DNA from: Nocardioides sp. Root122
GTDB taxonomy: Bacteria > Actinomycetota > Actinomycetes > Propionibacteriales > Nocardioidaceae
Reading direction: 5' to 3'
Length of the DNA: 64,000 nt
Assembly: GCF_001425025.1 (NCBI RefSeq)
Contig: NZ_LMDE01000012.1
Location: 101-64,100 of the forward strand
Shown: positions 35,701 to 45,235 of the stretch, in pieces
Position numbering within the stretch: the first letter of the stretch is position 1
Layout: each line of letters opens with the position of its first letter
Program-made: the position numbers and the translations under genes
The notes under the pieces: generated by a model
What the model was told of the DNA's origin: nothing
The model's database searches: none
Seen by the model: the letters and a program-made list of their open reading frames with translations, nothing else

Positions 35701-35895
35701 GACTCCGACCACGACATCCACACGGCCGAGGTGCCACTGCCGCGCGCCGGCGACCCCGGGCCGACCGTCGCCACCCACAGCGCCTACCAGCACACCCCGG
35801 AGTACCGCGACGTCGTCGGCACCTGGCTGGGGGAGGACATCGTCCACGACGCCGACTGGACGATCGGCGAGGTGAAGCCCCTGCCCGAGCCGTGA
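32701..35895 (+). CDS. Large polytopic membrane protein with split alpha/beta-hydrolase motifs
   Basis: 1064-residue protein. Residues 36-46 (LELRVHGVHGT) look like the first strand and oxyanion-hole HG turn of a lipase-like fold. From about residue 100 to 780 there is a membrane block of many hydrophobic spans, interrupted by a hydrophilic loop near 230-280 and an extracytoplasmic segment near 530-690. The hydrolase fold then seems to resume: nucleophile elbow VVSGHSQGS (S878) followed by VRLVTYGSQLRALYGR, and a late THSAYQHT (H1026) that could supply the catalytic His. It lies 40 nt after the kinase gene. I do not recognise the family; a membrane-embedded lipase or esterase is inference. 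Confidence 0.6.
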   Translation: MGTLASGSGSKDLGNATSNASGSTTSAARTPPAAALELRVHGVHGTSPASMLGVKDPRQVAGDGITGVFRTGDDLPRRSLNDGHAVEAYSWGALTSAVRGALGWVQRVLWLGLLPFALVNLAYWSRLHVGTDSRTGRWGAGAVRWAALLLTMLFVLTSCFISLDLVAWQCYRGGTKSCDVLPSQLDFMMFLAPSQRLVVASMVPLAGIALMWFLSHRTLARYESSMDSGPARAPQQPTGTDAVSLRRRLARGWARLRAKSKDEAPDRPVQHLLQDSRFWSSTRRTTRLQQVHLAAAVATLMAYVGVQVWKLSGRPNVWTFIATAILLASFVAAARLHPQDLEYYGPLRDEKGPRDRWTPWLMRASVVLVALQLIGLAEPSTADASRRWASDVAWFGHNLWFIGTFVALSAINIAVFVAGRMRRWLAPVPILVFIGFVVYATWLSVRGDGASTQDELTLLLVGSLVVAGVFFAWMLAWQWWQARPERDRGAKAWYGAGPAVLIGASGWIALLFTTAAVTAAAEYLNGPDQSVSDLTSSSGKVEDSAAPERLTDTSTSIVVGLSEGVVLRDGIIVMGESDGESPRLVRGAVEVGTADVVSGRLTRTLPDTVLFKGTLTMEDTTLLLVDTCWVTAPADPPTACHPETKGFVSASEVQVPGQRLRVSTDGRVRLSVDHPPNTPLVVPQVLIWAPIVQVVWVLLAALLAIACFVQLKVRVYPRIKDVVRDDKVPTESRNDIRSKRLRAAYAHRAERLLELLGGVTVGCVLVLLCLSATGQPPNTLVATLFPDWRSDLPHLLASLSLYVVLALSAGFVLLSSYVRRSEATRKAVGILWDLTTFWPRAAHPLSPPCYAERVVPELTTRIRWAVGQHGMVVVSGHSQGSLIAAATLLRLGEDVLEHVRLVTYGSQLRALYGRIFPRVLGPDVLGNEATSGSPKFKDPMPDAPDGLSTRAVRPPGRDLKRAKDDPTWGPKTLWDLLGRDGWFNFFRRADPLGWRVFSDHDSDHDIHTAEVPLPRAGDPGPTVATHSAYQHTPEYRDVVGTWLGEDIVHDADWTIGEVKPLPEP

Positions 35896-35941
35896 GCGTC
35901 CGGTGTCGGCGCACGACGTCATGGGTCGTCGCTCGGCAGCC

Positions 35942-36004
35942 GGTAGTCCACCGGTGTGTGGTTGGCGGGAGGGCGTTGGGGCAGCCGCTTCCCGGTGGAC
36001 TACC
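35942..36004. repeat. 13-bp perfect inverted repeat with 37-nt spacer
   Basis: GGTAGTCCACCGG (35942-35954) and CCGGTGGACTACC (35992-36004) are perfect inverted copies lying between the convergent ends of the membrane hydrolase gene and the DUF-like membrane gene. It may be a bidirectional terminator. The rest of 35896-36109 holds nothing I recognise. Confidence 0.5.
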
Positions 36005-36109
36005 CCGGCTGTGAGGGGACGGGCGGACACGGCGACTACGTGATGGTTGACCGCCGCGCTTCGCCGCCCGGCCTGATGCGCGACGGTGCCCCGTACGTCG
36101 CCGAGGTCG

Positions 36110-36724
36110 TCACTCGGCGGACGTCAGGTCGCCGGCGGTGCCGGCGACCTCTCGGGTTCCGCGCGAGCGGGCGAAGGTCTCGCCGACCTGCTTGCCCGCC
36201 TCGGCCACGCCGTTGACGCCCAGCAGGATGCCCATCCACTTGATCAACGCCTCCCGCACGGACGGCTCCATCAGGTCGGCCGCGCCCGGCCAGGTGGCCA
36301 CACCGATGAGGAGCAGCACGACCGGGACCGACGCGGCGGCACGGATCGTGTCGAACTGGGTGGCTGCGAACACGAAGCCGCCCAGCGCCACGCCCCCGAC
36401 GCCGACGGCGAACTTCAGCTCGGGGGTGACGGCGACGTCGTGGTCGAAGAACGAGGTGGCGATCACGGCGACGAGCCCGAGGAGCACCAGGCCGAACCCG
36501 AGGAAGACCACCTCGCCCCGGTAGCTCCTCGCCGGGTCGGTCCTGAGGCCGACGACGAAGGTCACGACACCGGCGACCATGGCAGCCACCCCGACGACGG
36601 AGACGGTCGTGCGTACCCCGCTCGACCAGGCGCCGATGCTGTCCCCACACGCGGCGATGAGCGCCCAGTAGAGGAGGAAGAGCAGGATGCCCACCGAGCT
36701 CTGCCACAGCTTGAGTCGACTCAT
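36110..36724 (-). CDS. Small polytopic membrane protein, function unknown
   Basis: 204-residue protein with about five hydrophobic segments: KLWQSSVGILLFLLYWALIA at the N-terminus, then spans near 35-60, 70-95, 100-125 and 130-150, and a polar C-terminal tail ending VAGTAGDLTSAE. No motif was recognised. The ATG at 36724 is chosen as the start because the segment upstream is hydrophilic and lacks a ribosome-binding site. It is divergent from the tad operon and shares its 200-bp upstream region, but no functional link is evident. Confidence 0.6.
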   Translation of the reverse strand: MSRLKLWQSSVGILLFLLYWALIAACGDSIGAWSSGVRTTVSVVGVAAMVAGVVTFVVGLRTDPARSYRGEVVFLGFGLVLLGLVAVIATSFFDHDVAVTPELKFAVGVGGVALGGFVFAATQFDTIRAAASVPVVLLLIGVATWPGAADLMEPSVREALIKWMGILLGVNGVAEAGKQVGETFARSRGTREVAGTAGDLTSAE

Positions 36725-36821
36725 GATGACCCCCGAGTGCCGTACCTGGACCAACCTCCTCGAGTGTCCGCCCGGAGGCCGGGAGCTGTCCACGATCGGC
36801 GCGGACCGTCCACGCGCGACG

Positions 36822-36890
36822 CCCAGACTGGGGAAGTTCTCCACAGAGCGGTCCAGACCTCTGTTTGTGCGGTCCGAGTCTGGGTAGCGT
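36822..36890 (+). promoter_or_regulatory. Promoter region of the tad operon with 8-bp inverted repeat
   Basis: TAGCGT (36885-36890) fits the -10 consensus, leaving a leader of about 30 nt with an AGCAGGGG ribosome-binding site before the cpaF ATG. CCCAGACT (36822-36829) and AGTCTGGG (36877-36884) form an inverted repeat that abuts the -10 and could be an operator. Confidence 0.4.
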
Positions 36891-36926
36891 CACCGGTGCA
36901 CCATCTCGGGAAGCAGGGGCACCACC

Positions 36927-38222
36927 ATGGCCACAGATCGGCTGGACCGCGCGACCACGCTCGCACGGCCTGACGCCCACGACGACCTCGTGCGCCAGCT
37001 CGACGGCCAGGTGCGCGAGCGGGTGCGGCGCGAAGGTGTCGACCCGCAACGCGAGTCCGTCGTCGTCCGCCGCATCGTCGAGGACGTCGTCCGCGACCAC
37101 GACCAGCTGAGCCTGACCGGCGCGGTGGCCCCGGTGGCCGATGACGACGTGATGGTCGGTGAGCTGGTGGCGCGCGTCGCCGGCTTCGGTCCCCTGCAGC
37201 CCTTCCTCGACGACCCCGAGGTCGAGGAGATCTGGATCAACGACCCCAGCCGGGTCTTCATCGCCCGGCGAGGACGGCACGAGCTCACCAACCTCCGCCT
37301 CGACGCGGCCCAGGTCAGCGAGCTGGTCGAGCGGATGCTGAAGTCGAGCGGACGCCGCATCGACATCAGCACCCCGTTCGTCGACGCGATGCTCCCGGAG
37401 GGGCACCGGCTCCACGTGGTGCTGGAGGGCATCACTCGCGGGTTCACCGCGGTCAACATCCGCAAGTTCCTCCTGCGGGCCCACCGGCTCGCCGACCTCG
37501 TCGCCCTGGGCAGCCTGACCCCACAGGCTGCCCGCTTCCTCGAGGCCTCGGTGCGAGCAGGCCTCAACATCCTGGTGGCCGGTGGCACCCAGGCCGGCAA
37601 GACCACGATGCTCAACTGTCTCGCGGCGGCCGTCCCCGGCGGCGAGCGCGTCGTCAGCGCCGAGGAGGTCTTCGAGCTCCGCTTCAGTCACCCCGACTGG
37701 GTCGCCATGCAGACCCGTCAGGCGGGGCTCGAGCAGACCGGCGAGATCGTGCTGCGCGACCTGGTCAAGGAGGCGTTGCGGATGAGGCCGAGCCGGATCC
37801 TGGTCGGCGAGGTGCGTGCGGCCGAGTGCCTCGACCTGCTCCTCGCCCTCAACTCCGGCCTGCCCGGGATGTGCACCCTGCACGCCAACAGCGCCCGCGA
37901 GGCGCTGGTGAAGATGTGCACCCTGCCGCTCCTCGCGGGTGACAACATCTCGGCCAGGTTCGTCGTGCCCACGGTCGCCACGTCGGTCGACGTGGTCGTC
38001 CACCTCGGAGTCGACGCCGACGGCACCCGGCGGGTCAACGAGATCGTCTCCGTGCCCGGGCGCGTCGAGGCCGACGTCATCGAGGTCGAGCCCGTCTTCG
38101 TGCGGGACGGCGCGGGCCTCCGCCGCACCGGAGGGGTGCCCGCGCAGACCGAGCGCTACGAAAGGGTCGGCATCGACGTCCACCAGCTGCTCGCCGCCGA
38201 CCGCGCCACGAGCGAGGCCTGA
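36927..38222 (+). CDS. cpaF: CpaF/TadA-type pilus assembly ATPase
   Basis: 431-residue secretion ATPase of the type II/IV superfamily that drives assembly of Tad (Flp) pili. After an N-terminal helical domain the sensor region ITRGFTAVNIRKF precedes Walker A GGTQAGKTT (219-227, K225), followed by the Asp/Glu box (SAEEVFELRF), Walker B region (RILVGEVRAAE) and the His box (CTLHANSAREAL). All catalytic elements are intact. The TadB gene overlaps the stop by one base. First gene of a seven-gene tad operon; the CpaB- and CpaE-like genes are at 4.0-6.0 kb instead. Confidence 0.9.
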   Translation: MATDRLDRATTLARPDAHDDLVRQLDGQVRERVRREGVDPQRESVVVRRIVEDVVRDHDQLSLTGAVAPVADDDVMVGELVARVAGFGPLQPFLDDPEVEEIWINDPSRVFIARRGRHELTNLRLDAAQVSELVERMLKSSGRRIDISTPFVDAMLPEGHRLHVVLEGITRGFTAVNIRKFLLRAHRLADLVALGSLTPQAARFLEASVRAGLNILVAGGTQAGKTTMLNCLAAAVPGGERVVSAEEVFELRFSHPDWVAMQTRQAGLEQTGEIVLRDLVKEALRMRPSRILVGEVRAAECLDLLLALNSGLPGMCTLHANSAREALVKMCTLPLLAGDNISARFVVPTVATSVDVVVHLGVDADGTRRVNEIVSVPGRVEADVIEVEPVFVRDGAGLRRTGGVPAQTERYERVGIDVHQLLAADRATSEA

Positions 38223-39076
38223 TGGGCGCGCTGATCGGTCTCGGCACCGGCGTCGGGCTGATGCTCATCTGGGCGGCCTTCGCGCTGCCGCGCGCACCCC
38301 GCCCCGAGGTCACGGCTCCGGGCGCCCTGGCGCGGTTGCTCGGACGTGCCGGACTCGGCGACGTCACGCCAGCGGGTGTGGTGACCCTCTGCGCCCTGCT
38401 CTTCGCGGTCGTCTTCGCGCTGGTGCAGGCGGTGTCCCGGACCGTGCCGATCTCGTTCGTCTTCGCCGCGATGGCTGCCTACGCACCCGTCCTGCTGCTG
38501 CAGCAACGGGCCACGCGGCGCCTGCGCGACTTCGCGGAGGTCTGGCCCGAGGCGGTCGACAACCTGGCCAGCGCCGTACGTGCGGGGATGTCGCTGCCGG
38601 ACGCGGTGTCCGCGCTGGGCACGACCGGTCCGGAGGCGCTGCGCGGCGACTTCGCCCAGTTCGCCCTCGACTACCAGGTCACCGGGCGGTTCGGTGAGTG
38701 CCTCGACCGGCTCAAGGACCGGCTCGCCGACCCCGTCGGTGACCGCGTGGTGGAGGGCCTGCGCCTGGCCAGGGAGGTCGGCGGGGGCGACCTCGGACGT
38801 CTGCTGCGCAACCTCTCCGGCTTCCTGCGCGACGACGCACGCACCCGCTCCGAGCTCGAGTCGCGCCAGGCATGGACGGTCAACGGCGCGCGCCTCGCGG
38901 TGGCCGCGCCGTGGATCGTGCTGCTCCTGATGTCGTTCCAGACGAGCGCGATCCGGCACTACGCCTCGCCCGGCGGCGTGATCGTCCTCGGCATCGGCTT
39001 CACGGTCTGCGTCGTCGCCTACTGGGCGATGATGCGGATCGGCCGGCTGCCGGTCGAGAAGCGGATCCTGTCGTGA
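38222..39076 (+). CDS. tadB: TadB-like type II secretion system F-domain protein
   Basis: 284-residue inner-membrane platform protein of the Tad pilus. Membrane segments lie at the N-terminus (GALIGLGTGVGLMLIWAAF), near 55-90, and in two C-terminal spans (WIVLLLMSF and GVIVLGIGFTVCVVAYWAMM). The cytoplasmic T2SSF domain lies between (about 100-230, with VDNLASAVRAGMSLPDAVSA). Its start overlaps the cpaF stop and its end overlaps tadC, indicating a translationally coupled set. Confidence 0.87.
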   Translation: MGALIGLGTGVGLMLIWAAFALPRAPRPEVTAPGALARLLGRAGLGDVTPAGVVTLCALLFAVVFALVQAVSRTVPISFVFAAMAAYAPVLLLQQRATRRLRDFAEVWPEAVDNLASAVRAGMSLPDAVSALGTTGPEALRGDFAQFALDYQVTGRFGECLDRLKDRLADPVGDRVVEGLRLAREVGGGDLGRLLRNLSGFLRDDARTRSELESRQAWTVNGARLAVAAPWIVLLLMSFQTSAIRHYASPGGVIVLGIGFTVCVVAYWAMMRIGRLPVEKRILS

Positions 39077-40014
39077 GCACGCTGGTCTGGGGCGCCTTCC
39101 TGGGCGGGGTCGGCGGCGCAGGGCTGGTCCTGGTCGTCCTGCGGGTCGCCGTGCTGCGCCGGCCGCAGCTCGCCGACCGGGTCCTGCCCTACCTGCGCGA
39201 CCTGCCCGTGCGCGACCAGCCGCCGGCCGTCCGGGCCATGTCGTCCTCGCCCACCTCGGCGGCGGCCGGCATCTTCGGGCCTGTGCTGCGCTCGGCGGCG
39301 GACCTCGTCGAGCGGGTCCTGGGCGGCAGCACCTCCGTACGCCGCCGGCTGCAGCGCGCCGGCCTCGACCGCACCGTCCAGGAGCTCCGGATCGAGCAGG
39401 TCCTGTGGGGCCTGGTCGGGTTCGGTGCGGCCGCGGGGCTCAGCCTGGTCCGGTCGCTGGGCGGCGTGGGCGGTCCCGGGTCCGCGCTGGTGCTCTGCGT
39501 GCTCGGGTTCGTGCTCGGCGTCTTCCTGCGCGACAACCGCCTCAGCGCGCAGGTCAGGACCCGCGAACGCCAGATCCTCACCGAGTTCCCCACCATCGCC
39601 GAGCTGCTGGCGCTCTCGGTGGCGGCGGGGGAGAGCCCCGTCTCCGCTCTCGACCGGGTGGTGCGGCGCAGCCACGGTGCCCTCTCCCAGGACCTCGCCG
39701 GAGTGCTCGGCCGGGTGCGCACCGGGGAGCCGGTGGGGCAGGCCTTCGAGTCGCTCGCGCGCTCGACCGGGCTGCCGATCGTGGCGCGCTTCGCGACCGG
39801 CATCACCGTCGCCATGGAGCGCGGCACGCCGCTCGCCGACGTCCTGCACGCCCAGGCGGCCGACGTACGCGAGGCGGGTCGGCGGCTGCTGATCGAGACG
39901 GCGGCACGCAAGGAGATCGCGATGATGGCGCCCGTCGTGTTCTTCGTGCTTCCCGTGACGATCCTCTTCGCCTTCTATCCCGGGGTGCTGGGCCTGCGGC
40001 TCACCACACCCTGA
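39073..40014 (+). CDS. tadC: TadC-like type II secretion system F-domain protein
   Basis: 313-residue second platform protein. GTG start at 39073 overlaps the tadB stop (GTGA). An N-terminal span (TLVWGAFLGGVGGAGLVLVV), a middle pair of spans (about 118-150) and a C-terminal hydrophobic segment (MAPVVFFVLPVTILFAFYPG) flank the T2SSF domain (about 170-275, with EFPTIAELLALSVAAGESPV). Together TadB and TadC form the membrane platform onto which the CpaF ATPase docks. Confidence 0.87.
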   Translation: MSTLVWGAFLGGVGGAGLVLVVLRVAVLRRPQLADRVLPYLRDLPVRDQPPAVRAMSSSPTSAAAGIFGPVLRSAADLVERVLGGSTSVRRRLQRAGLDRTVQELRIEQVLWGLVGFGAAAGLSLVRSLGGVGGPGSALVLCVLGFVLGVFLRDNRLSAQVRTRERQILTEFPTIAELLALSVAAGESPVSALDRVVRRSHGALSQDLAGVLGRVRTGEPVGQAFESLARSTGLPIVARFATGITVAMERGTPLADVLHAQAADVREAGRRLLIETAARKEIAMMAPVVFFVLPVTILFAFYPGVLGLRLTTP

Positions 40015-40040
40015 CCCGGCTCCCACGAAAGGACACCTTG

Positions 40041-40220
40041 ATGCCCCACCTCCTCATGCTCCTCCCCGCCCCGGACCGCCCGCGCGACGAGCGCGGAGAC
40101 GTGCCCGGCTGGGTCATGGTCACCTTGATGACCGCGATCGTGGTCGCCGCGCTCACCCCCTTCGTCGGCGACGAGCTGCGGGGCCTGCTCGAGCGGGCCT
40201 TCTCGATGGTCAGCGGGTAG
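40041..40220 (+). CDS. Small pilin-like (Flp-type) protein of the tad operon
   Basis: 59-residue protein: a hydrophilic leader (PHLLMLLPAPDRPRDERGD) and one hydrophobic helix (VPGWVMVTLMTAIVVAALTP) ending in FVGDELRGLLERAFSMV. The position after tadC and before tadE, and the leader-plus-helix form, are those of Flp-type major pilins. However, the usual Glu at +5 after the Gly cleavage site is missing. The ATG at 40041 has a GAAAGGA site upstream. A prepilin peptidase gene is not seen in this window. Confidence 0.6.
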   Translation: MPHLLMLLPAPDRPRDERGDVPGWVMVTLMTAIVVAALTPFVGDELRGLLERAFSMVSG

Positions 40221-40223
40221 GTC

Positions 40224-40628
40224 GTGGCGGTGACGCGTCGCGCGAGGGGCGAGCGCGGGGCCGCTGTCGTGGACTTCGTCCTGATCCTGCTGGTGCTGCT
40301 CCCGCTCGTCGTCGGAGTGCTCCAGCTGGCGCTCGTGCTGCACGTGCGCAACACCCTCGCCTCTGCGGCGGCCGAGGGTGCCCGCCACGCAGCCGTGGCC
40401 GGGTCGTCCGCCCCCGCCGGTCGCGCGAAGGTGGAGGAGCTCGTCGACGGCGCGCTGTCACAGGGGTTCGTCCGGTCGGTCACCGTGCGTCCCGCCTCGG
40501 TCGGCGGAGCGCCGGGCTACGAGGTGGTCGTCGAGGCCGACGTCGGCGTGCTGGGCCTGGGTGGTCCGGGCGTCCACGTCCGGGTGTCCGGGCATGCCGT
40601 CGCCGAGGCGAGCGGGGCGAGCCGGTGA
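40224..40628 (+). CDS. TadE-like pseudopilin
   Basis: 134-residue protein with the TadE-family N-terminus: a basic leader, ERGAAVVDF and a hydrophobic helix (ILLVLLPLVVGVLQLALVLH), then an extracytoplasmic domain rich in beta strands. The GTG at 40224 lies 3 nt after the pilin-like gene. TadE proteins are processed like type IV prepilins; the RGAAVVDF motif has Asp where Glu is usual. It overlaps the next TadE-like gene by 4 nt. Confidence 0.78.
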   Translation: MAVTRRARGERGAAVVDFVLILLVLLPLVVGVLQLALVLHVRNTLASAAAEGARHAAVAGSSAPAGRAKVEELVDGALSQGFVRSVTVRPASVGGAPGYEVVVEADVGVLGLGGPGVHVRVSGHAVAEASGASR

Positions 40629-41071
40629 GGCAGCGCGACGAGAGGGGCTCGGCGCTCGTCGAGTTCAGCTGGCTGGCCATCATCCTGCTCGTCCCGCTGA
40701 TCTGGGTCGTGCTGTCGGTGTTCGAGGTACAGCGAGGTGCCTTCGCGACCAGCGCCGCGGCCCGGGCCGCCGGCCGCGCGTACGCCCTCGCGCCCGACGA
40801 CGCGACCGGCGAGCGTCAGGCCCGGGCGGTCGTGGAGCAGGTGCTCGCCGACCAGGGCACTCGCGGGCAGCGGGCGCGGGTCGAGATCTCGTGCGAGGCG
40901 CCGGGAGGCAACTGCCATGTCGGCACGGCTGTGATCACCGTTCGCGTCGACTCCGGTGTGGACCTGCCGTTCTTCCCCGCGATCCTCGGTCGGGGGGCGG
41001 CCACCTTCTCCCTGGACGCCAGCCACACGGTGCCGATCGGGCAGTACGTCGAGAGCGCGCCCGCGCCGTGA
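40625..41071 (+). CDS. TadE-like pseudopilin (second copy)
   Basis: 148-residue second TadE-type protein: short leader QRDERGSALVEFSWLAIILL with the canonical G/SALVEF cleavage context and Glu at +5, one hydrophobic helix, then an extracytoplasmic domain with two cysteines in EISCEAPGGNCHVG that may form a disulfide. GTG start at 40625 overlaps the previous stop (GTGA), and its stop overlaps the TadG-like start. The sequence differs from the preceding gene, so this is an old pair and not a recent duplication. Confidence 0.78.
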   Translation: MRQRDERGSALVEFSWLAIILLVPLIWVVLSVFEVQRGAFATSAAARAAGRAYALAPDDATGERQARAVVEQVLADQGTRGQRARVEISCEAPGGNCHVGTAVITVRVDSGVDLPFFPAILGRGAATFSLDASHTVPIGQYVESAPAP

Positions 41072-41511
41072 AGGAGCGTGGGGAGGACGGCCAGGTGACG
41101 CTGCTGATCATCGGCTTCGCGGGCATCCTGCTGATGGCGATCGTCGCGGTGATCGACGCGTCGTCGGCGTACCTCCAGCGCCAGGGGCTCGACAACCTCG
41201 CCGACGGTGCCGCCCTCTACGGCGCCGACCTCGGCTCGTCCGGCATCTACGAGGAGGGCCTCGGCGACGACCGGCTGTCCCAGCAGGAAGCGGCCGTGCG
41301 GGCCGCGGTGCGCGACTACCTCGCCCGGGCCGGCGCCGCACGGAACTACCCCGGCATCGACGTCGGTGTCCGCATCGACGCCGTCAGCCGGTCGGTGACG
41401 GTGCGGCTCGAGGCACCGATCGACCTCCCGCTCACCGTCCCCGGTTCCCCGAGCCGACCCCGGGTGGCCGCGAGCAGCACCGCCGCGGTGACGGTCGTGG
41501 CCGGCGGCTGA
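41068..41511 (+). CDS. TadG-like pilus-associated protein
   Basis: 147-residue protein with the short N-terminus of the TadG group (ERGEDGQVTLLIIGFAGILL) and a single membrane helix, then an extracytoplasmic domain (YLQRQGLDNLADGAALYGAD is the usual first segment). It is much shorter than classical TadG, lacking a von Willebrand domain. The GTG start at 41068 overlaps the previous stop. Last gene of the tad operon; an inverted repeat follows 10 nt after the stop. Confidence 0.76.
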   Translation: MKERGEDGQVTLLIIGFAGILLMAIVAVIDASSAYLQRQGLDNLADGAALYGADLGSSGIYEEGLGDDRLSQQEAAVRAAVRDYLARAGAARNYPGIDVGVRIDAVSRSVTVRLEAPIDLPLTVPGSPSRPRVAASSTAAVTVVAGG

Positions 41512-41520
41512 CGGCCGTCG

Positions 41521-41570
41521 CATCCGTCATCCGACCCCGCACCGATGGGTTCGGGTTCGGATGACGGATG
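41521..41570. repeat. 50-bp palindromic element, copy 1 (14-bp perfect arms)
   Basis: CATCCGTCATCCGA (41521-41534) and TCGGATGACGGATG (41557-41570) are perfect inverted copies with a 22-nt loop, just after the tad operon. Read on the minus strand it aligns without gaps to a second 50-bp element at 57832-57881 (37 of 48 internal positions identical, the outer ATCCGTCAT/ATGACGGAT arms fully conserved). It can act as a terminator, but the second copy implies a dispersed family. The rest of 41512-41689 holds only the ribosome-binding site and probable promoter of the next gene. Confidence 0.75.
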
Positions 41571-41689
41571 GACGCGCGCGAGGAGGCCCAGCCCGGGTCG
41601 GTGTGCCCATCCAGAGGTGACGTTCGATCCTGCCGCATCGACTGCTCCGCTGTGAGGCTGGAACCACACCGGATGTGAGGAGCACGACC

Positions 41690-42952
41690 ATGAAATCCCT
41701 AGGCCTGATCGCCGGCGCCGCCCTCGTGGTGACCGCCCTGGCGCCCATCCCCGCGGCGCACGCCCTCGATCCCGGCAGCATCGCCGGAGTCGTCACGGAC
41801 GACGGAGCCGCGCCCCTCCCGGGCATCGAGGTGACCGTCTGGGACAACGTCGGCTACGCCGAGATCGTGGTCGGCCAGGACGTCACCGGCGCTGACGGGT
41901 CCTACCAGGTCGACGGGATCGACCCCGACCCCTATTACAAGGTGCGGTTCAGCGACCCCACCGACGCCTACGCCACCGAGTGGCACCGCAACGTCATCGC
42001 CGGCACCTTCGCCACCTGGGTCCCCGTGTCCGAGAACGGCGTGAACACGCTCCCGGTCACCGAGCTGGAGCCGGCAGGCAGCATCTCCGGGACGGTGACG
42101 GTCGGCGCCGGCGCGCCCGTCGCGAACGCTGAGGTCAGCGTGTGGTGGCAGTACGCGGCGGCGGCCTACGCCCGGGTCGGCGACTACGCCTCGGACGCGG
42201 ACGGGCACTACGTGATTCCGGGCCTCCCGGCCGCCACCTACTCGGTGAGCTTCTACGACCCGGCAACGGGAGCCGCCGAGACCTGGGACGACCAGACCGC
42301 CCTGATGAGCGCCACGCCGATCACCGTCGCGAGCGGCGAGGACGTGGGCGGCATCGACGCCCTGCTCGGCGGCGTCGTCACCAGCACCGCCGTGCCGACG
42401 ATCGCCGGCACGCCGCAGGTGGGCCAGACGCTCACCGCGACCTCCCGATGGACCCCGGCCAACGCGGCCGTGACCTACCGCTGGGTGATCGGTGACGACA
42501 CCACGCCCGCCGACGACCCGAGCGGTACGACGTACGTCCCCACCGCCCTCGACGTCGGGAAGTCGATCCGGGTGCAGGCCACGGCCACCAAGGGCGCCGG
42601 CTGGGTCCCCGCGACCGCCTGGTCCGCTGCGACCGCGCCGGTCACGGCCGCGCCGGCCCCGCCGCCCGTGGTGATGCCGGTCATGGCCAACCACCGGCTG
42701 CCCCTCATCAAGGGCAGGCTGCTCGTCGGCAGGACCGTGCGGGTGACCCCGGGCAGCTGGACGCCGGACCCGAGCCGGCTCGACTACGCCTGGTACGCAG
42801 GCGGCAGGCTCATCAAGCGTGCAGACCGGCCGCGGTTCACGCTGACGAGGAAGCAGCTCGGCAAGCGACTGACCGTGCGGGTCACGGCCTCGGCGCCGTC
42901 GTACCAGCCGCTGACCGTCCGCACCGCACGGACGGCCAAGGTCCGCCGCTGA
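41690..42952 (+). CDS. Secreted surface protein with carboxypeptidase-regulatory-like and Ig-like repeats
   Basis: 420-residue exported protein. Signal peptide about 1-25 (ending PAAHA). Two carboxypeptidase-regulatory/SdrD-B-like modules follow (beginning GSIAGVVTDD and GSISGTVTVG), each with the DGSY/DGHY turn. After residue about 228 two repeats of the kind TIAGTPQVGQTLTATSRWTP and LIKGRLLVGRTVRVTPGSWT appear, the pattern of Ig-like repeats found in many Nocardioides surface proteins. There is no LPXTG sorting signal; the basic C-terminus suggests secretion or charge-based attachment. Function is probably structural or adhesive. Confidence 0.75.
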   Translation: MKSLGLIAGAALVVTALAPIPAAHALDPGSIAGVVTDDGAAPLPGIEVTVWDNVGYAEIVVGQDVTGADGSYQVDGIDPDPYYKVRFSDPTDAYATEWHRNVIAGTFATWVPVSENGVNTLPVTELEPAGSISGTVTVGAGAPVANAEVSVWWQYAAAAYARVGDYASDADGHYVIPGLPAATYSVSFYDPATGAAETWDDQTALMSATPITVASGEDVGGIDALLGGVVTSTAVPTIAGTPQVGQTLTATSRWTPANAAVTYRWVIGDDTTPADDPSGTTYVPTALDVGKSIRVQATATKGAGWVPATAWSAATAPVTAAPAPPPVVMPVMANHRLPLIKGRLLVGRTVRVTPGSWTPDPSRLDYAWYAGGRLIKRADRPRFTLTRKQLGKRLTVRVTASAPSYQPLTVRTARTAKVRR

Positions 42953-42970
42953 CCCCGTGGGACCAGGTGC

Positions 42971-42998
42971 GGGGCCGGTGACGGTCGTCACCGGCCCC
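42971..42998 (+). terminator. GC hairpin after the surface-protein gene
   Basis: 13-bp perfect arms GGGGCCGGTGACG (42971-42983) and CGTCACCGGCCCC (42986-42998) with a 2-nt centre, 18 nt after the stop codon. No T-tract. Confidence 0.6.
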
Positions 42999-43042
42999 CA
43001 CCCCGGTGGATGGACGCTGATGAGATACCCGCCGGTCGCCGG

Positions 43043-43054
43043 TAGCGTCGGGGC
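43043..43054 (+). promoter_or_regulatory. Candidate -10 element, leaderless treX transcript
   Basis: TAGCGT (43043-43048) lies 6 nt before the ATG at 43055 with no ribosome-binding site between. Confidence 0.4.

Positions 43055-45231
<2,177 letters not shown>

Positions 45232-45235
<4 letters not shown>

Noticed and set aside
32986..36030. 1014-codon minus-strand frame opposite the membrane hydrolase
   Set aside because: Strongly biased composition and no fold features; the plus-strand gene has membrane spans and a nucleophile elbow.
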